Below are positions 60,387 to 64,000 of a stretch of DNA of 64,000 bases, in pieces. Every line of letters starts with the position of its first letter. Within the stretch, counting starts at the first letter, position 1. The translations under genes were made by a program, and so were the position numbers. Source of the stretch: Aquimarina sp. AU58. Lineage in GTDB: Bacteria; Bacteroidota; Bacteroidia; Flavobacteriales; Flavobacteriaceae. The notes under the pieces were generated by a model. The model had not been told where the DNA came from. It saw only the letters and a list, made by a program, of their open reading frames with translations, and did no database searches. Location: the NCBI RefSeq assembly GCF_900312745.1, contig NZ_OMPD01000014.1, positions 3,162,001 through 3,226,000 of the forward strand, read 5' to 3'.

Positions 60387-61355
60387 ATGAAAGCCCTGAT
60401 GTATCACAAATATGGTACGTCTGATGTACTTACTTTTAAAGAAATTCCAGTACCTATTCCCAAAGAAAATGAAGTGTTGGTCAAAATTCGGGCAACTGCT
60501 ATCAACTCATCAGATTGGGAACTCCTGAGAGGAAAACCTTTCTTTGCCCGTATCTGGGGGCTCCTAAAACCCAAATATCATATTCTAGGTTCTGATATTG
60601 CCGGGCAAGTTGTTAGTATTGGTAAAGGCGTTAGTAAATTTAGGCCTGGTGATACCGTTTTTGCAGATATATTTGAACAGTGGGGAGGTTTTGCAGAATA
60701 TGTATGTGTTCACGAAGATTCATTATTGTCAAAACCTGAGCATATGACATTTGAAGAAGCATCTGCTATACCCCAGGCTGGTGTTGTTGCACTACAAGGA
60801 CTTCGCTATAATGGAGAGATTAAACCCGGACAACAAGTTTTGATTAATGGTGCTGGTGGCGGTGCAGGTACATTTGCGATACAGATCGCCAAATCCTTGG
60901 GTGCCGAAGTGACTGGAGTAGACAGCGCCAGAAAACTAGACTTGATGAGATCAATCGGTGCAGATCATGTTATTGATTATACCAAAGAAGATTTTACTAA
61001 AAACAAACAACAATACGACTTGATTTTTGATATTGTGGGGCGTCGTTCGATTTTTGACTTTAAGCGTATTTTAAAACCTAAAGGAGCATATGTTATGGCA
61101 GGTGGTTCTATGCGTAGACTTTTACAAGTTCTCTTTTGCGGTCCCTTAATCTCCAAAATCACTACTAAGAAAATGGGACTCCTGATGCATAAACAGAATA
61201 AAGAAGATATCGGTCATATGCTGAAACTACGTGATGCCGGAAAAGTAGTACCGATTATTGATAGATGTTATCCATTGTCTGAAGCCATTGAAGCATTTCA
61301 GTATTTTGGAGAAGGACTTGTACTTGGAAAAATAATCATCACATCTGAAGCCTAA
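60387..61355 (+). CDS. NAD(P)-dependent zinc-independent alcohol dehydrogenase / quinone oxidoreductase
   Basis: Medium-chain dehydrogenase of the quinone-oxidoreductase type. The start MKALMYHKYGTSDVLTFKEI fits the GroES-like catalytic domain (an earlier in-frame ATG would add ten residues). The NAD(P) fold has the VLINGAGGGAGTFAIQIAKS loop and the SIGADHVIDYTKEDF segment. The zinc-binding Cys/His set of classical alcohol dehydrogenases is missing, as expected. It is the first gene of a three-gene run with a DinB-like and a DoxX-like gene. Confidence 0.88.
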   Translation: MKALMYHKYGTSDVLTFKEIPVPIPKENEVLVKIRATAINSSDWELLRGKPFFARIWGLLKPKYHILGSDIAGQVVSIGKGVSKFRPGDTVFADIFEQWGGFAEYVCVHEDSLLSKPEHMTFEEASAIPQAGVVALQGLRYNGEIKPGQQVLINGAGGGAGTFAIQIAKSLGAEVTGVDSARKLDLMRSIGADHVIDYTKEDFTKNKQQYDLIFDIVGRRSIFDFKRILKPKGAYVMAGGSMRRLLQVLFCGPLISKITTKKMGLLMHKQNKEDIGHMLKLRDAGKVVPIIDRCYPLSEAIEAFQYFGEGLVLGKIIITSEA

Positions 61356-61372
61356 ATTAAAAGAACAAATAT

Positions 61373-61882
61373 ATGAAACGAGAAAAATGGTTTGATCGAA
61401 AGTTTGACTTCTCTTTCGAAGAAAACATCTTTCCTTTACTACTCAAAAGATTGGAAGAAGCTCCCTCTATTCTTGCAAATACGATCGATTCTCTTACAAA
61501 AGAACAATTAATCCATAAAAGAAACGGAAAATGGTCGATACAGGAAAACATGGGTCATCTGATCGATTTAGAACCTATCTGGCAAGGAAGGCTCAATGAT
61601 ATTTTAACCGACAAAATAGAATTGAGACCTGCCGATCTGCAAAACCAAAAAACAGATTTTGCACAACATAACCTTAGAGATAGTAATGATTTACTTCGTG
61701 AGTTCTCTGATATTCGTTCGATAACTGTAAACCAACTTTATCAACTTACCGAAAAGGAAATCTATAAACATGCATTACACCCCAGATTAAAAACACCAAT
61801 GCGTACTATGGATCTGTTTCTTTTTGTTGCAGAACACGATGACCATCACATCGCTGCTATTGAAGAATTAAAGATGAAATAA
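61373..61882 (+). CDS. DinB-family protein
   Basis: Four-helix bundle metalloprotein of 169 residues in the DinB superfamily. The three candidate metal His residues are in NMGHLIDLEPIWQG and AEHDDHHIAAIEEL (HxxxH type). The typical KWSIQENMGHL and LFVAEHDDHH signatures are plain. DinB-like proteins are stress-inducible thiol transferases in some bacteria. It is 17 bases from the reductase gene and 11 before the DoxX-like gene. Confidence 0.88.
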   Translation: MKREKWFDRKFDFSFEENIFPLLLKRLEEAPSILANTIDSLTKEQLIHKRNGKWSIQENMGHLIDLEPIWQGRLNDILTDKIELRPADLQNQKTDFAQHNLRDSNDLLREFSDIRSITVNQLYQLTEKEIYKHALHPRLKTPMRTMDLFLFVAEHDDHHIAAIEELKMK

Positions 61883-61893
61883 AACAATGGATC

Positions 61894-62529
61894 ATGAATA
61901 GCATTAAGGAAAAACTATGGGTACAGATTTTTATCATTTATACCCGATATATGATCGGTGGAGCATTTGTTTTTGCCAGTCTTATCAAAATCAAAGGGAA
62001 ACGATTTACATCTGTAAGCGGAGCATCGGAGCCTATTGATACTGCCTGGCATTTTTTTGAAACCATGTATCAATCTGGGGTATATTGGAAATTTATTGGC
62101 ATTGGCCAACTCATCGCAGGAGGTTTACTCATGACCCAAAGGTATGCTAAACTGGGAGCACTACTTAATCTACCTATAATCGCCAATATATTTATAATTA
62201 CCTTATCCTATTACTTTGCCTACACGCCTGTAATTACAGGGTTAATGCTATTCGCAAATATGCTACTGATTATATGGGATTGGAATGCGCTAAAGGTTAT
62301 AATCAACCTCCCTCCTATATTTGATAAAAAGAAAAGGTTTGAAAAAGATAAAATCTGGGAAATAACTGGGATCGCCCTATTCCTGTTCACTTTTATCTAT
62401 AGATTACTGGTTGACGGTTATGCCCCTTTCTTTTGGGCAGGAGTTTGTTTTCTGGTTGGTATAGTCGGATTAATCATAGGACTAAAAAGAAAACGAATGT
62501 ATTATCCCAAAGAGAATACCTCACAATAA
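61894..62529 (+). CDS. DoxX-like membrane protein, 211 residues
   Basis: Four to six transmembrane helices: RYMIGGAFVFASLIKIKG, FIGIGQLIAGGLLMTQRYAK, LPIIANIFIITLSYYFAYTP, GLMLFANMLLIIWDWNALK and a C-terminal WEITGIALFLFTFIYRLLV plus FWAGVCFLVGIVGLIIGL. The first four helices match the DoxX pattern, whose members associate with oxidoreductases at the membrane. It is co-transcribed with the reductase and DinB genes, so a redox-stress role is a fair inference. Confidence 0.8.
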   Translation: MNSIKEKLWVQIFIIYTRYMIGGAFVFASLIKIKGKRFTSVSGASEPIDTAWHFFETMYQSGVYWKFIGIGQLIAGGLLMTQRYAKLGALLNLPIIANIFIITLSYYFAYTPVITGLMLFANMLLIIWDWNALKVIINLPPIFDKKKRFEKDKIWEITGIALFLFTFIYRLLVDGYAPFFWAGVCFLVGIVGLIIGLKRKRMYYPKENTSQ

Positions 62530-62647
62530 TACATTTCAAAAACGAATTGATCAAACCGGGCCTTCCTGGAAGTTTGTTTACTTATTTTGATGGTTATATA
62601 GGTTTAGAAAAGCTCGGTCTGATACTAATACATTCTTTTTAAAAAAA

Positions 62648-62998
62648 TTACTTGAGTCGTTTTTTTATACTACTCATTTTCTTATTCAGTTTTAAAATTT
62701 CTTTCATAAGATGAACATTTTCAATTGCTCTGTACGAATCTGGACCTGGAGGTGGCGGTGGATCTGGTACTCCTCCCGGTGGTAACCCTCCATCAGGTCC
62801 ATAAAACTGAGGTCTAAATTTAACTAAGATATCTATTAGTAATTGTGGGTCTTTTTCAAGATCAATAATGGGTCCATGCTTTTTTATAACATCCTTTATA
62901 ATTTTCTCCTGGTTCTTTACAGAAACAATAAGGTTCTTGTCTCGTATATGAGATAGTTTAGAACCTTCGGCTTTTAAATTTTTGATTTTTTTTGTCAT
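62648..62998 (-). CDS. Small protein with poly-proline stretch, putative hydroxylation substrate
   Basis: 116 residues from the ATG giving MTKKIKNLKAEGSKLSHIRD. The middle holds a Pro/Gly-rich segment, GLPPGGVPDPPPPPGPDS, between two helical charged parts (IIDLEKDPQLLIDILVKFRP and NVHLMKEILKLNKKMSSIKK). An upstream in-frame start would overlap the hydroxylase gene. It is only 22 bases downstream of the prolyl-4-hydroxylase gene. A run of Pro next to a prolyl hydroxylase and a GlcNAc transferase makes it the natural substrate candidate, which is inference. Confidence 0.65.
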   Translation of the reverse strand: MTKKIKNLKAEGSKLSHIRDKNLIVSVKNQEKIIKDVIKKHGPIIDLEKDPQLLIDILVKFRPQFYGPDGGLPPGGVPDPPPPPGPDSYRAIENVHLMKEILKLNKKMSSIKKRLK

Positions 62999-63020
62999 AT
63001 GCGTTTCAATTTTAGAGTTT

Positions 63021-63617
63021 TTATCGTATTGCTTTTTGTCTTTCCCAGGTAACCAATGTTGTTTTTTTACCATTAATAATGGGTAATCCTGCATGCAACA
63101 TATTATAATTACAATTTCCGTCTGGCAGCAAATTATCCCAGACCAATAACCTTCCTTGTTTTGGTTTGACTTTGATATCTAAATTTTTGAAATGTGTAGC
63201 TCCTCCTTTTTTAGGTCTATTGAGGTATAACAAATAGGTTTTCTTTCGTTCTCCTGCATAATGCTCTCCCCAGGCCCCACTGTCATAGTGATAATCAAAC
63301 TTACCGTGTTTGGCATATTTTGTGGCTTGCCATTGCTCTAGTTTATTTAAGTTTACATCAAATAATGCCGTAATATCTTCCTCTATTTTCTTTACCACCC
63401 CTATAAGTGTATCTGTAAATAACTCCTGGTCTGCACTTTTACTAATCCGGGTGTTACTAAGATGACTCTTATGTATCCTTGGGTCTATTACCGTACTATG
63501 TTTCCAAAAAGAATATTCGAGTTCTTCTAATATTGTCGTACACATCGATGCAGGTACAAAATCATCAATACATACGATTTTATCTTTTTCTAATATTTCA
63601 GCTACAGATTGCTTCAT
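63021..63617 (-). CDS. Prolyl-4-hydroxylase-like 2OG-Fe(II) oxygenase
   Basis: Cytoplasmic dioxygenase of the 2-oxoglutarate/Fe(II) superfamily, 198 residues. The Fe ligands are H110 and D112 in KFDYHYDSGAW and H175 in NMLHAGLPI, and the 2-oxoglutarate-binding Lys is in GKKTTLVTWER (about 184-185). The order HxD, GGAT, LLVWDN, H, K is that of the P4H/Skp1-hydroxylase branch. It uses O2 and 2OG to hydroxylate prolyl residues in related proteins, but the substrate here is not shown. It overlaps the upstream glycosyltransferase gene by 20 bases. Confidence 0.9.
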   Translation of the reverse strand: MKQSVAEILEKDKIVCIDDFVPASMCTTILEELEYSFWKHSTVIDPRIHKSHLSNTRISKSADQELFTDTLIGVVKKIEEDITALFDVNLNKLEQWQATKYAKHGKFDYHYDSGAWGEHYAGERKKTYLLYLNRPKKGGATHFKNLDIKVKPKQGRLLVWDNLLPDGNCNYNMLHAGLPIINGKKTTLVTWERQKAIR

Positions 63618-64000
63618 TTTCTATACCATTATCATACAACTTAAGATCAATATGTTTTTCATACTCAATCACTTTCCTATCAGGACCAAGTATAGTATTA
63701 GAAGTCATGTTTGTTGTATAGATTATTTTCATTTTATTATAAGATATCTCCTCCTGTTCATACCATGAGGTATGATCATCCCAATGTGGTGTTCTTGTTT
63801 TTCTATCGTATAAATGCCACCCTAAAATAATATGAGGGTGAAATAAATCATATCCATACGTATATGCCCTAAGACTGGTTAATACCTCGTCTCCAAAAAA
63901 GTAGATCTCTGGATCAAAATGAATTTCTTTATTAAAGAACCCATCGGCAAACAAAAAGTGTAATGAGATGAATTGTGCAACAAGTGGTTTTTTAATTTTT
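63598..64000 (-). CDS. Gnt1-like UDP-GlcNAc transferase (partial, start off right edge)
   Basis: C-terminal part of a glycosyltransferase of the GlcNAc (PF11397, Skp1 Gnt1-like) family. The segment ISLHFLFADGFFNKEIHFDP, IYFFGDEVLTSLRAYTYGYD and LFHPHIILGWHLYDRKTRTP plus HWDDH matches the conserved acceptor/catalytic region I know for this family (the FxGDE and HP/WH pattern). The remainder lies beyond position 64000, so length and N-terminus are unknown. It overlaps the hydroxylase gene by 20 bases, so the two are one transcript. Confidence 0.85.
   Translation of the reverse strand, partial: KIKKPLVAQFISLHFLFADGFFNKEIHFDPEIYFFGDEVLTSLRAYTYGYDLFHPHIILGWHLYDRKTRTPHWDDHTSWYEQEEISYNKMKIIYTTNMTSNTILGPDRKVIEYEKHIDLKLYDNGIENEAICS

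Noticed and set aside
1..64000. CRISPR array, rRNA or complete tRNA
   Set aside because: No regularly spaced identical repeats with unique spacers, no rRNA-like conserved stretches, and only one partial tRNA-like fold were seen.

Overview
The window is AT-rich chromosomal DNA from a member of the Bacteroidota, most likely a marine Flavobacteriaceae (an Aquimarina-like genus would fit, but sequence alone cannot settle it). Supporting signs are TAnnTTTG-type promoter -7 boxes, lipoproteins with short SC/AC lipoboxes, outer-membrane beta-barrel receptors with a CarboxypepD_reg-like plug, several LytS/LytTR pairs, AraC regulators fused to membrane domains, a 7TM-DISM histidine kinase and DUF6503/DUF5995/DUF2293-like families. 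There is no rRNA, complete tRNA, CRISPR array or intact transposase.

Layout. 1-9.4 kb: the end of a LytS kinase cut by the edge, a Crp-like regulator, a VOC protein, a secreted protein, a sterol-desaturase-like enzyme, a large 7TM-DISM kinase, and a two-gene unit of an unknown protein plus a 744-residue FAD oxidoreductase. 9.4-30 kb: two LytS/LytTR pairs, a TonB-type beta-barrel protein with a partner, a short GG-leader-type peptide, a patatin phospholipase, a class III aminotransferase with an AraC regulator, a DUF5995 protein, a cold-shock protein, and two modules pairing a membrane AraC regulator with a DJ-1/PfpI protein. 30-41.5 kb: a repeat-rich stretch with a GH113-like hydrolase, a Hint-domain secreted protein, a CPBP protease, a GIY-YIG nuclease whose 3' end is copied in tandem, a C-rich motif array and several palindromic elements.

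41.6-53 kb is the most operon-like accessory block: a TPR histidine kinase and its LuxR-type regulator, then very tightly packed same-strand genes for small Cys-rich proteins, PBCV basic-adaptor-like domains, a TerB-like protein, a coiled-coil membrane protein, a VWA-like lipoprotein, a DUF4236 protein, a stand-alone HsdR N-terminal nuclease domain and a staphylococcal-nuclease-like protein. I recognise no named system with this composition; it is the best candidate for an undescribed envelope-stress or defence locus.

53-64 kb: more dispersed palindromes, a second sterol-desaturase-like gene, a lipoprotein paralogous to the one at 34.8 kb, a DUF2293 protein, an HTH gene with a broken copy nearby, a GNAT, a class-C-type serine hydrolase, a reductase/DinB/DoxX-like operon, and at the right edge an overlapping set of a Gnt1-like GlcNAc transferase, a prolyl-4-hydroxylase and a short protein with a poly-proline stretch. 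That trio mirrors the eukaryotic Skp1 hydroxyproline-GlcNAc pathway and is the second highlight.

All family names come from reading motifs in translations; no database search was run.
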